From an uncultured beta proteobacterium (lineage in GTDB: Bacteria > Pseudomonadota > Gammaproteobacteria > Burkholderiales > Burkholderiaceae): DNA of 57,987 nt. The translations under genes and the position numbers were made by a program. The stretch spans positions 1 through 57,987 of the forward strand of contig CAIZRK010000010.1 of the NCBI GenBank assembly GCA_903935355.1, given 5' to 3'. Shown one piece after another: positions 45,251 through 53,620 of the stretch. Below the pieces are notes generated by a model. The model was not told where the DNA came from. It did not search any database and was given only the letters and a program-made list of their open reading frames with translations. Numbering within the stretch: position 1 is the first letter of the stretch; each line of letters begins with the position of its first letter.

Positions 45251-47041
45251 ATGGCAAAGATGCGCGCAATTGATGCAGCAATATTGGTAATGGAAAAAGA
45301 AGGCGTTGAGCAGGCATTTGGTGTTCCAGGTGCGGCCATTAACCCGATGTATTCTGCTTTAAAAAAACACGGTGGGATTAGTCATATCTTAGCCCGACAT
45401 GTAGAGGGTGCCTCTCATATGGCTGAAGGGTATACCCGTGCAAAAGCCGGCAATATTGGAGTTTGTATTGGTACATCTGGCCCTGCTGGCACTGACATGA
45501 TCACTGGTTTGTACTCTGCAAGTGCAGATTCAATTCCTATTTTGTGTATTACTGGTCAGGCACCTAGAGCAAGGTTATACAAAGAAGATTTTCAGGCGGT
45601 TGATATCGAGTCAATCGCTAAGCCAGTTACTAAGTGGGCTGTAACCGTACGTGAGCCAGGCTTGGTGCCTCGCGCATTTCAACAGGCATTCCATTTAATG
45701 CGTTCAGCAAGGCCAGGACCCGTCTTAATCGATCTTCCAATTGATGTGCAGTTAGCTGAGATTGAGTTTGATATTGAGACCTACGAGCCCTTACCGGTTT
45801 ACAAGCCGCATGCATCACGTAAACAAATCGAAAAAGCACTTGATATGTTGATGAGTGCTAACAAACCACTAATAGTGGCAGGTGGCGGCATTATTAATGC
45901 TGATGCATCTGATCTTTTAGTCGAGTTTGCTGAAATCACCGGTATTCCAGTTATTCCAACCCTCATGGGTTGGGGCACTATTCCTGATGATCACCACTTG
46001 ATGGCTGGTATGTGCGGCTTACAAACTAGTCACCGATACGGCAATGCCTCAATGTTGGCAAGTGATTTTGTCATTGGAATCGGCAATCGTTGGGCCAACC
46101 GCCATACTGGCTCGGTAGAAACTTATACCAAGGGTCGCCGTTTTGTTCATATCGACATTGAGCCAACCCAAATTGGTCGGGTATTTACCCCCGACCTTGG
46201 GATTGCGTCGGATGCTGGCTCTGCTTTAAAACTTTTAGTAGAAGTGGCAAAAGAGAGAAAAGCAAAGGGTCAGCTAACAGATTTCAAAGAATGGGCAGAT
46301 CGCTGTGCAGAACGTAAGCAATTGATGCTTCGTAAGAGCCATTTTGACAATGTTCCGATTAAACCTCAAAGGGTTTATGAAGAGATGAATAAAGCTTTTC
46401 CAAGAGACACTATTTTTGTATCTACTATTGGTTTATCGCAGATTGCAGGCGCTCAGTTCTTGCATGTATACGGCCCTAGAAATTGGATCAACTGTGGACA
46501 AGCCGGACCACTTGGTTGGACTATTCCAGCAGCTTTAGGTGTGGTGGCTTCAGACCCTACTAGAACAGTAGTTGGTCTGTCGGGGGATTATGACTTTCAG
46601 TTTTTAATTGAAGAGTTGGCTGTTGGCGCGCAATTTAAATTACCTTATGTTCACGTATTAGTGAACAACAGCTACCTTGGCTTGATTCGTCAGGCGCAGC
46701 GTGGTTTTGATATGGACTATTGCGTGCAGCTAGCTTTTGATAATCAGAACGTCGATGACCCCAATTTAAAGGGGTATGGAGTAGATCATCAACTAGTGAT
46801 TGAAGGTTTGGGTTGTAAAACATTGCGTGTGATTGATCCAAGCGATATTCAAGATGCATTAGTCAAAGCTCAAAAAATGGCTCGCGAGTTCAGCGTTCCA
46901 GTGGTTGTAGAGGTCATCTTAGAAAAGGTAACTAATATCGCCATGGGCACTGAAATCGACAACATTATGGAATTTGAAGATATTGACTGTAAGCATCCAG
47001 ATGGAATCAAGGGTCTTGAATTAGCTGGCTTACTGGACTAA
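45251..47041 (+). CDS. gcl: Glyoxylate carboligase (tartronate-semialdehyde synthase)
   Basis: A 596-residue thiamine-diphosphate and FAD enzyme that joins two glyoxylates to tartronate semialdehyde and CO2. The telling residue is V51 in [14 protein letters not shown]: nearly all related ThDP enzymes have Glu there, and Val is the mark of Gcl. Binding motifs [15 protein letters not shown]...[12 protein letters not shown] are present. GGAG precedes the ATG. It begins the operon gcl-hyi-glxR-glycerate kinase-pyk and faces a LysR regulator. Confidence 0.97.
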   Translation: MAKMRAIDAAILVMEKEGVEQAFGVPGAAINPMYSALKKHGGISHILARHVEGASHMAEGYTRAKAGNIGVCIGTSGPAGTDMITGLYSASADSIPILCITGQAPRARLYKEDFQAVDIESIAKPVTKWAVTVREPGLVPRAFQQAFHLMRSARPGPVLIDLPIDVQLAEIEFDIETYEPLPVYKPHASRKQIEKALDMLMSANKPLIVAGGGIINADASDLLVEFAEITGIPVIPTLMGWGTIPDDHHLMAGMCGLQTSHRYGNASMLASDFVIGIGNRWANRHTGSVETYTKGRRFVHIDIEPTQIGRVFTPDLGIASDAGSALKLLVEVAKERKAKGQLTDFKEWADRCAERKQLMLRKSHFDNVPIKPQRVYEEMNKAFPRDTIFVSTIGLSQIAGAQFLHVYGPRNWINCGQAGPLGWTIPAALGVVASDPTRTVVGLSGDYDFQFLIEELAVGAQFKLPYVHVLVNNSYLGLIRQAQRGFDMDYCVQLAFDNQNVDDPNLKGYGVDHQLVIEGLGCKTLRVIDPSDIQDALVKAQKMAREFSVPVVVEVILEKVTNIAMGTEIDNIMEFEDIDCKHPDGIKGLELAGLLD

Positions 47042-47050
47042 GGACAAAAA

Positions 47051-47839
47051 GTGATTAAATTATCGGCAAATTTATCAATGCTTTTTACTGAAGACACTTT
47101 TTTACGGCGTTTTAAACGTGCCGCAGATAATGGCTTTGCTGCAGTTGAATTCCTCTTTCCTTATGAATACAAGGCGCAAGAGATTTTAGAAAAGTTGGAG
47201 CAATTTCACTTAAAAATAGTGCTTCATAACTTGCCTGCAGGTAATTGGGAGGCTGGAGAGCGAGGAATCGCGTGTCATCCAGACCGAGTGGAGGAATTTA
47301 AAAAAGGCGTCGATCTCGCAATTGCATATGCCAGTGCACTAGGAGTAAACCAACTCAATTGTCTATCAGGAATTAAGCTTGCAAACGTCAGCGATGCACA
47401 AGCTGAAAATACCTTGATTGAAAATTTACGATATGCGGCCGAAAAATTAAAAGCAGTAAATATTAAGTTATTAGTGGAGCCAATTAATAACTATGACATT
47501 CCTGGATTTATTCTTAAATCCACCAAAAAAGCAATTGAGATTTTGGATGCTGTTGGAAGTGACAACATTTATCTGCAATACGACATTTATCATGCGCAGC
47601 GCATGGAAGGTGAATTACTCGGAAATATTACCAAGTACTTTGAGCGGATTGCCCATCTACAGATAGCTGATAACCCAGGGCGCAATGAACCAGGTACTGG
47701 TGAGATTAATTATAAAAATATATTCAAGGCTTTAAATAAGCTCAATTACCAAGGGTGGGTAGGTTGTGAATATAAGCCGGCTAAAGAAACCGTAATGGGC
47801 CTGGTTTGGGTAGATACCCATGGCCTACATCATCAGTAA
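47051..47839 (+). CDS. hyi: Hydroxypyruvate isomerase
   Basis: A 262-residue TIM-barrel isomerase that interconverts hydroxypyruvate and tartronate semialdehyde. The metal/catalytic residues are in KLLVEPINNYDIPGF, NIYLQYDIYHAQRMEG and GWVGCEYKPAKETV, as in E. coli Hyi. It starts with GTG, preceded by AAGGA at good spacing overlapping the gcl stop region. It is 9 bases downstream of gcl in the operon. Confidence 0.93.
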   Translation: MIKLSANLSMLFTEDTFLRRFKRAADNGFAAVEFLFPYEYKAQEILEKLEQFHLKIVLHNLPAGNWEAGERGIACHPDRVEEFKKGVDLAIAYASALGVNQLNCLSGIKLANVSDAQAENTLIENLRYAAEKLKAVNIKLLVEPINNYDIPGFILKSTKKAIEILDAVGSDNIYLQYDIYHAQRMEGELLGNITKYFERIAHLQIADNPGRNEPGTGEINYKNIFKALNKLNYQGWVGCEYKPAKETVMGLVWVDTHGLHHQ

Positions 47840-47872
47840 TTTAAAAATAATTTAGTACAAAAAGGAAAGAAG

Positions 47873-48766
47873 ATGAAAGAGAAAATTGGGTTTATCGGCC
47901 TTGGCATTATGGGCACACCTATGGCGCTCAACTTACTCAACGGTGGTTATGAGGTCAATATTTTTGACTTTAAGGCACCAACGCAAGAGCTCATCACTGC
48001 TGGTGCAATAGTTTGTGCTAGCTCGCAAGATGTGACTGGTAAATCAAACATCATTATTACCATGGTGCCTGATACCCCGCATGTTGAGGCTGTATTGTTT
48101 GGCGAGAAAGGTATTGCACAGGGCCTGGAATCTTCTGCCAAAGGAAAGATCATTGTCGATATGAGCTCTATTTCGCCAATGGCTACCAAAGAATTTGCTA
48201 AAAAAATTAATGAGCTCGGAGCAACCTATTTGGATGCACCAGTGTCTGGTGGTGAGGTTGGGGCAAAAGCAGCCAGCTTGACCATTATGGTGGGGGGCTC
48301 TCAAGCAGATTTTGATCGTGTTAAACCGTTATTTGAATTAATGGGTAAAAACATTACTTTAGTTGGCGGTAATGGTGATGGTCAAACTACTAAAGTAGCA
48401 AATCAGATTATTGTGGCCTTGAATATTCAAGCAGTTTCAGAAGCATTACTCTTTGCCTCTAAAGCAGGGGCCAATCCTGCCAAGGTAAGGCAGGCTCTAA
48501 TGGGGGGGTTTGCATCTTCTAGAATTCTTGAGGTTCATGGCGAGAGAATGGTTAAGAGGACTTTTGAGCCCGGTTTTAGAATTGAGCTCCATCAAAAGGA
48601 TCTGAATTTAGCCCTGCAAGGTGCTAAGCAATTAAATATCTCACTGCCTAATACCGCAACCACCCAAGACCTCATGAATGCATGCGCTGCGAATGGATTA
48701 AGCAAAATGGATCATTCTGCCCTTTGTAGAGCAATCGAGATAATGTCTAATCATCAAATTGCTTAA
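47873..48766 (+). CDS. glxR: 2-Hydroxy-3-oxopropionate (tartronate semialdehyde) reductase
   Basis: A 297-residue beta-hydroxyacid dehydrogenase that reduces tartronate semialdehyde to D-glycerate using NAD(P)H. The Rossmann motif GLGIMGTP is at 9-16, substrate-binding DAPVSGGEVGA at 121-131, and catalytic K174 in GQTTKVANQ. The neighbours identify it as GlxR rather than a generic 3-hydroxyisobutyrate dehydrogenase. It lies between hyi and the glycerate kinase gene, with an AAAGGAAAG ribosome binding site. Confidence 0.95.
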   Translation: MKEKIGFIGLGIMGTPMALNLLNGGYEVNIFDFKAPTQELITAGAIVCASSQDVTGKSNIIITMVPDTPHVEAVLFGEKGIAQGLESSAKGKIIVDMSSISPMATKEFAKKINELGATYLDAPVSGGEVGAKAASLTIMVGGSQADFDRVKPLFELMGKNITLVGGNGDGQTTKVANQIIVALNIQAVSEALLFASKAGANPAKVRQALMGGFASSRILEVHGERMVKRTFEPGFRIELHQKDLNLALQGAKQLNISLPNTATTQDLMNACAANGLSKMDHSALCRAIEIMSNHQIA

Positions 48767-48780
48767 CTAGTAAACACCTC

Positions 48781-50085
48781 ATGAACTCAAGTTCAGCGCA
48801 GAATTTACTAAAAGAACTCTTTGCTGTGGCGGTTAAGGCAGCAAGTCCAGATTTTCATAAATGCTTGGATTTGTTTCCTGCCCCTCCTAAGGGAAAAGTG
48901 ATTGTGGTGGGTGCGGGTAAGGCGGCAGCATCGATGGCATTGTCATTTGAACGAGTAGCCAAAGAGCGATGGCCAGAGAGCGAATACCAAAAGATATCTG
49001 GTTTAGTCATTACGCGCTATCACCACGGCTTAGCTTGTGAAAAAATAGAGGTACTTGAAGCATCTCATCCGGTTCCTGATGAGGCCGGTGAAAAAGCGGC
49101 TCACCAGATTATTCAAAGAGTCAGTGGCTTATCTGAGGATGATTTAGTTGTTTGTTTGATTTCTGGGGGAGGGTCAGCTTTATTGACTGTCCCTGCCGAC
49201 GGGATCACTTTGAATGAGAAAAAACAAATTAACAAACAATTATTGGCTTGTGGGGCTTCGATCTCAGAAATCAATTGCGTACGCAAGCACCTTTCCAAAA
49301 TAAAAGGGGGGCGTTTAGCGCAATTTTGTTATCCCGCTAAAGTAATCACTTTTCTCATCTCTGATGTTCCGGGAGACGACCCTGGTGTGATAGCTAGTGG
49401 GCCTACCTTGCCAGATGCATCAACTTGTCATGATGCCTTGCAAATCATTAAAAAGTACAGTATTCAATTGCCGATGCGGATTTTAAATACCCTTGCTAAT
49501 GGTGAGCTAGAAACCCCTAAAAAAACGAATCCCATCTTTAGTAACGTTGCAAAACCTGTGGTGATGGCTACTGCAAAGCAATCCTTGGAAGCGGCGAAAG
49601 ATTTTGCGGAGAAACAGGGAATTAACGCTGTTGTGTTATCTGACTGTATAGAGGGTGAGGCTAGGGAGGTTGGTAAGGTCTTAGGAGCGATTGCTTTAGG
49701 TTTATCTCATGTTGATCAAGCAGGCTTTGCTAAACCTTTACTACTCTTAACCGGGGGGGAGTCCACGGTAACAGTAAAGGGAAATGGTAAGGGTGGGAGA
49801 AATGCTGAATTCCTACTAAGTCTGGCTCAAACCCTCAATGGGAATCAATGGATTTATAGCTTTGCCGCTGATACAGATGGCATTGATGGCTCTGAAGATA
49901 ATGCTGGTGCATTTTGTATCCCCGAGACGATCAGTCTTGGCATCAAACAAGGCTTATCAATCAAAGACTATATTGCTCGTAACGATGCTTATACCTATTT
50001 TGAGCAAATAGGTGCCCTGATTAAAACTGGTCCCACGAGAACCAATGTAAATGACTTCAGGGCAATTTTAATTTTAGAAAGCTAA
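48781..50085 (+). CDS. ttuD: Glycerate 2-kinase (GckA/TtuD, MOFRL family)
   Basis: A 434-residue kinase that phosphorylates glycerate to 2-phosphoglycerate with ATP. The N-terminal DUF4147 domain carries the glycine-rich VVGAGKAAASMAL and ISGGGSALL loops; the C-terminal MOFRL domain has GGESTVTVKGNGKGGRNAEF and AADTDGIDGSEDNAGAF. The 2-phosphoglycerate product fits the following pyruvate kinase if enolase acts in between. The gene is 14 bases after glxR. Confidence 0.93.
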   Translation: MNSSSAQNLLKELFAVAVKAASPDFHKCLDLFPAPPKGKVIVVGAGKAAASMALSFERVAKERWPESEYQKISGLVITRYHHGLACEKIEVLEASHPVPDEAGEKAAHQIIQRVSGLSEDDLVVCLISGGGSALLTVPADGITLNEKKQINKQLLACGASISEINCVRKHLSKIKGGRLAQFCYPAKVITFLISDVPGDDPGVIASGPTLPDASTCHDALQIIKKYSIQLPMRILNTLANGELETPKKTNPIFSNVAKPVVMATAKQSLEAAKDFAEKQGINAVVLSDCIEGEAREVGKVLGAIALGLSHVDQAGFAKPLLLLTGGESTVTVKGNGKGGRNAEFLLSLAQTLNGNQWIYSFAADTDGIDGSEDNAGAFCIPETISLGIKQGLSIKDYIARNDAYTYFEQIGALIKTGPTRTNVNDFRAILILES

Positions 50086-50087
50086 TC

Positions 50088-51503
50088 ATGCGTAAAGCAA
50101 AAATAGTAGCCACCTTAGGCCCATCTAGTAGTTCTGCAAAACAAATAGAAAGTTTAGTGCAGGCAGGTGCTGACGTTTTTCGTTTGAACTTTAGCCACGG
50201 CACGCATGATGACCATAAATTGCGATATCAAACCATCCGCAAGGTGGAAGATAAGCTAAGGAAGCCTTTAGCTATTTTGGCTGATCTACAAGGCCCTAAG
50301 TTAAGGGTAGGTACGTTTACACAAGGTTTGGCTGTTCTTAAAGAAGGGCAAGCTTTTACCTTGGATAGCAAAGATAAACCTGGTAATGCCCAAAGGGTTT
50401 ATCTTCCCCACCCAGAGCTCTTTAAAGTGGTCACTAAAGGTCAAAATCTTCTGATTGATGATGGGAAGATTCGCCTAAAGGTAACAGGCTCTACAAAAAC
50501 AGAGATCAAGACAGAGGTTATTGTTGGCGGGACAATCTCAAATCGAAAGGGCGTCAATGTGCCAGACGCGATTTTGCCAATCAAAGCCCTGACCTCTAAA
50601 GACAAGATTGATTTGGAGTTTGCACTTTCCTTGGGCGTTGATTGGATTGCCTTATCTTTTGTACAAAGAGTTGAGGACCTGCATGAGGCCAGGCATATAG
50701 TTAAGGGCAGAGCTTGGATCATGTCAAAACTAGAAAAACCAGCAGCTTTAAAAAGCTTAGATGCCATTATTCAAGCTTCTGATGGTGTCATGGTGGCAAG
50801 GGGTGACTTAGGCGTTGAATTACCCCCTGAGAGGGTACCTCAAGCGCAGAAAAATATCATTGCTATCTCTAAGAAATATGGGCGCCCTGTTGTCGTAGCC
50901 ACTCAGATGCTCGAGTCGATGATTAATACACCAGTGCCAACTCGTGCAGAAGCTTCTGATGTGGCCCATGCAATTTATGATGGAGCTGATGCTGTAATGC
51001 TTTCTGCAGAATCTGCTAGTGGCAAATACCCATTAGAAGCAGTAACAATGATGGATAGAATCGTAAGCGAAGTAGAGCGTGATCCCAATTATGCCAAGAC
51101 TAATGCAGCCGAAGCAGATCAATTAATGGGAAAGGTATTAAATGAAGCAGATGCGATCTGTAAAGCCTTAAGAGATGTTGCTCAGGCAATTAATGCAGCC
51201 GCTATCGTTACATACACTAGTGGAGGATATACCAGCCTGAGAGCTGCAAGACAGCGTCCTGATACTCATATTCTTAGTATCACCCCTAATATTAGTACCG
51301 CAAGACGTTTATGTATGGTCTGGGGTGTTCGCTCTGTCATTGGAGCAGAATCTAAAAATATTGAAGAAATGGAAAGATTGGCGATTGATACCTGCTTGGA
51401 TATGGGTTTTAAGACCAAGAAAAATATAGCCATTAGTGCAGGCATCCCATTTGGAAAGCCGGGCTCAACCAATCTTTTGAAAATTGCAGAACTAAAACGA
51501 TGA
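50088..51503 (+). CDS. pyk: Pyruvate kinase
   Basis: A 471-residue glycolytic enzyme converting phosphoenolpyruvate and ADP to pyruvate and ATP. Key motifs: RKAKIVATLGPSS, FRLNFSHGTHDDH, LQGPKLRVGTF, catalytic lysine in SKLEKPAAL, and metal/substrate motif DGVMVARGDLGVELP. All three domains, including the C-terminal regulatory one, are present. It is 2 bases after the glycerate kinase stop, so it serves the glyoxylate route, probably as a second copy to the main glycolytic enzyme. Its stop overlaps an ATG that opens an enolase fragment. Confidence 0.96.
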   Translation: MRKAKIVATLGPSSSSAKQIESLVQAGADVFRLNFSHGTHDDHKLRYQTIRKVEDKLRKPLAILADLQGPKLRVGTFTQGLAVLKEGQAFTLDSKDKPGNAQRVYLPHPELFKVVTKGQNLLIDDGKIRLKVTGSTKTEIKTEVIVGGTISNRKGVNVPDAILPIKALTSKDKIDLEFALSLGVDWIALSFVQRVEDLHEARHIVKGRAWIMSKLEKPAALKSLDAIIQASDGVMVARGDLGVELPPERVPQAQKNIIAISKKYGRPVVVATQMLESMINTPVPTRAEASDVAHAIYDGADAVMLSAESASGKYPLEAVTMMDRIVSEVERDPNYAKTNAAEADQLMGKVLNEADAICKALRDVAQAINAAAIVTYTSGGYTSLRAARQRPDTHILSITPNISTARRLCMVWGVRSVIGAESKNIEEMERLAIDTCLDMGFKTKKNIAISAGIPFGKPGSTNLLKIAELKR

Positions 51504-51568
51504 GCGCCATTGTTGACATTATCGGTAGAGAAATTTTAGATCCCTTTGACCAGTTGGCATTGGAATAA
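51500..51568 (+). pseudogene. Enolase N-terminal stub
   Basis: The ATG overlapping the pyk stop (ATGA) opens a 22-codon frame MSAIVDIIGREILDPFDQLA... ending in TAA. MSAIVDIIGREILD is exactly the usual start of betaproteobacterial enolase, which goes on SRGNPTVE. Here the match stops after residue 14, and the rest (PFDQLALE) is unrelated. The sequence breaks off into the convergent cupin gene 5 bases later. So an operon-borne eno was probably lost by deletion. The cell must have another enolase. Confidence 0.75.
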
Positions 51569-51573
51569 AATGT

Positions 51574-52230
51574 TTAAGATTCAAATAGATGGCCTGTTTT
51601 AACAAAGATTGTGCAACCTTCTTTACTAAAGGGCTGATGCAAGCTCATGTGTGGGCTTCGAATCCAAGAACCTGCAGGATAACGACCATGTTCATCTTCA
51701 AATACACCATTTACTACAAAGATTTCTTCCCCGCCATAGTGCCTATGAGGGCTAAAGAATGTTTGTGGCGCCCACTGAACCAAGGTAGATCCAGTACCTT
51801 GTTGCATTAAAGGCATCACTTTTAAACCCTGAACAAGCCCCTGAAGCCACTTTGCAGAATGAGTATCTACCACTTCTCGCTTTAGTTGATCAATACCAAG
51901 GTGTCTAAGCTTGACAAAAAGAGTGCAACCAGACTTACTATAGGGAGCATGTGAAGATCTTGGTGGATTCATAATGTAAGAGCCAGCAGGAAAATCCCCT
52001 GTCTCGTCACTGAAAATGCCATCCAAAACCAATATCTCTTCACCAAGCTCATGCATATGTGTATTGAAACGTGCACCAGGCTTGTAGCGGACTATAGAAG
52101 TAGCCTTTGCCACCTCATCCCCAATTCGATCGAGCATGCGACGCTCAACTCCTAGCTCAGGGCTAGTTACCCAAGGCAGGTCATGATGATTAATGACCAC
52201 CCGCTTGCTATAGTCTGAATGAATATTCAT
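51574..52230 (-). CDS. Bicupin protein, ChrR-like
   Basis: A 218-residue protein with two cupin barrels, each with metal-binding histidines and a Glu: ARFNTHMHELGEEILVLDGI in the first half and SPHRHYGGEEIFVVNGVFED in the second. Both halves end with an 'PRSSH/HMSLHQPFSKEGCT'-like strand. The arrangement matches ChrR cupin and related metal-binding sensors, but the Zn-binding anti-sigma N-terminal domain of ChrR is absent and no sigma factor gene is near. Function is unknown; a small-molecule oxygenase or stress sensor is possible. It ends only a few bases from the enolase stub. Confidence 0.8.
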   Translation of the reverse strand: MNIHSDYSKRVVINHHDLPWVTSPELGVERRMLDRIGDEVAKATSIVRYKPGARFNTHMHELGEEILVLDGIFSDETGDFPAGSYIMNPPRSSHAPYSKSGCTLFVKLRHLGIDQLKREVVDTHSAKWLQGLVQGLKVMPLMQQGTGSTLVQWAPQTFFSPHRHYGGEEIFVVNGVFEDEHGRYPAGSWIRSPHMSLHQPFSKEGCTIFVKTGHLFES

Positions 52231-52349
52231 TACCCAGTCGTTTTAACGTTGGCTGTACTCATACAGTAGGATATCAGCCAGATTAAATACTTGCTGAAAA
52301 TAAAAATCACCCCCTATTGCTATTTGTTCTAAAGGTTAGATAGATCAGT

Positions 52350-53297
52350 TCATTCAGGGGCTTCATTTTTAGCACAAATGAAGGCAGCATCTTGTTGGCA
52401 AAATTTAAGGAAAGCTGCTGCAATTGGGGGGAGCACCTTTCCAACAGGATACACAAATTGCCACTCTCGCATAATGGGAAAGCCCGTAACATTTAACTCA
52501 ATGATTTCTTGTGAATGCGCATTCATTCCAAGGGTATGCTTTGAAAGAATGGATATTCCTAGGCCAGCGATTATTGCTTGTTTGATAGCTTCATTGGTGG
52601 ATAACTCAATCCGTACTTTAGGGGTAATGCCATACTGATCAAAAACTTCTTGAGCAACAATCCGAGTACCAGATCCGGGCTCTCGCATTATAAATAGCTC
52701 AGATTTGAGTGATTCAAAAGCAATCGATTTTTGATTAGCTAGGGGGTGATCATTTCTTGCGAGAACACACATTGGATTTTCTAGAAGAGCTTGCTTAACA
52801 AGTTCTATTTCCGCGGGTGGATTAGAAAACAAATAGAGATCGTCATCATTGTCTTCTAGACGATGTATTAGGTTTTGACGATTATGAGCCTGCACTTGTA
52901 TTTTTGCGTTAGGGTATTTCTCAATAAACTTTGCGATTAACCGTAGAACAAAGTATTTTCCAGTGGTGCTAACACCCAGCTTTAACTTTCCAGACTCTAA
53001 ACTTCGCAAATTTGCAAGATCATCCTCTAGTTTTGATAGCTGTCTAAATATCTCATGGCAACTTTGATTAAGGCATTCACCAGCTGGCGTGAGGTATATC
53101 TTTTTGCCTATTTGCTCAAAAAGCGGTACATCAAGCGTCTCGGAAAGTTTTTTTATCTGAGTGGAGATGGTCGGTTGAGATAAATGAAGTACTTCTGAAG
53201 CGCGGGTGAAGCTTTCTAGACGTGCCACCGTCTCAAAGACAGAGAGCTGAGGTAGCATTCCGTGACGTAAGTAACGACGAATATTGGTCTGAGGCAT
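52350..53297 (-). CDS. LysR-family regulator (CbbR-like) under a Mn2+ riboswitch
   Basis: A 315-residue regulator: the winged helix is at about 14-75 (LPQLSVFETVARLESFTRAS; HLSQPTISTQIKKLSETLDV), with a C-terminal effector domain containing REPGSGTR and GLGISILSKH as in CbbR-type LysR proteins. The ATG at 53297 is fixed by an AAAGGA ribosome binding site seven bases away. That site lies in the descending arm of a hairpin at the end of a yybP-ykoY-like riboswitch, so translation should respond to Mn2+. The gene is divergent from the TerC-UspA fusion, which it may regulate. Confidence 0.85.
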   Translation of the reverse strand: MPQTNIRRYLRHGMLPQLSVFETVARLESFTRASEVLHLSQPTISTQIKKLSETLDVPLFEQIGKKIYLTPAGECLNQSCHEIFRQLSKLEDDLANLRSLESGKLKLGVSTTGKYFVLRLIAKFIEKYPNAKIQVQAHNRQNLIHRLEDNDDDLYLFSNPPAEIELVKQALLENPMCVLARNDHPLANQKSIAFESLKSELFIMREPGSGTRIVAQEVFDQYGITPKVRIELSTNEAIKQAIIAGLGISILSKHTLGMNAHSQEIIELNVTGFPIMREWQFVYPVGKVLPPIAAAFLKFCQQDAAFICAKNEAPE

Positions 53298-53304
53298 GAT
53301 AAAT

Positions 53305-53440
53305 CCTTTGTCATGTTGACAAAGGTCTTGCTCACTTATAGCTGTCTAGTTAGCTATTTCATTCAAGAAACCGGAGCCTAATGGCACGAATTGACGATTT
53401 CAAAACGGGGCACATGCCCCGGAGCTACTCCCACTTTGTG
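53305..53440 (-). promoter_or_regulatory. yybP-ykoY (Mn2+) riboswitch with RBS-sequestering hairpin
   Basis: On the minus strand the element starts CACAAAGTGGGAGTAGC (53440 leftwards), followed by hairpin CGGGGCA/TGCCCCG, the conserved ATCGTCAATTC, GTGCC/GGC, a hairpin ATAGCT/AGCTAT and ending GAGCAAGACCTTTGTC. ACAAAG (53434-53439) pairs with CTTTGT (53318-53323) as P1. GTAGC, GTCAA and GCAAGACCTTTG are the yybP-ykoY hallmarks. The same CCTTTGTC (53318-53325) can instead pair with GACAAAGG (53305-53312), hiding the LysR ribosome binding site; P1 formation would free it. So Mn2+ should switch translation on. Mechanism is inferred from pairing. Confidence 0.8.
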
Positions 53441-53620
53441 GTTGTATTTAATCATAGGAAATTGCAAATTGCAAGAAAGATCCATTGGATTTATTGATCA
53501 TTACGATTCATTTTTAAATTCTGGTATTGGATAACTGAATCAATATGATCCATAAAATTAATTGTTATTTATCCTTCCTATTTTTGATAATGAACTCATA
53601 AATTATTAAGGGAGACATCA
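53441..53620 (+). promoter_or_regulatory. Upstream region of the TerC-UspA fusion
   Basis: This AT-rich stretch between the riboswitch and the terC start carries no gene and no second riboswitch. A GGGAGA ribosome binding site is at about 53611-53616. The repeated ATTGCAAATTGCAA and GATCCATTGG..GATCA words are the only notable texture. It must hold both divergent promoters. Confidence 0.45.

Noticed and set aside
53441..53620. A riboswitch for terC on the plus strand
   Set aside because: The aptamer words are found only on the minus strand, and 53441-53620 lacks GTAGC/GCAAGACC elements.
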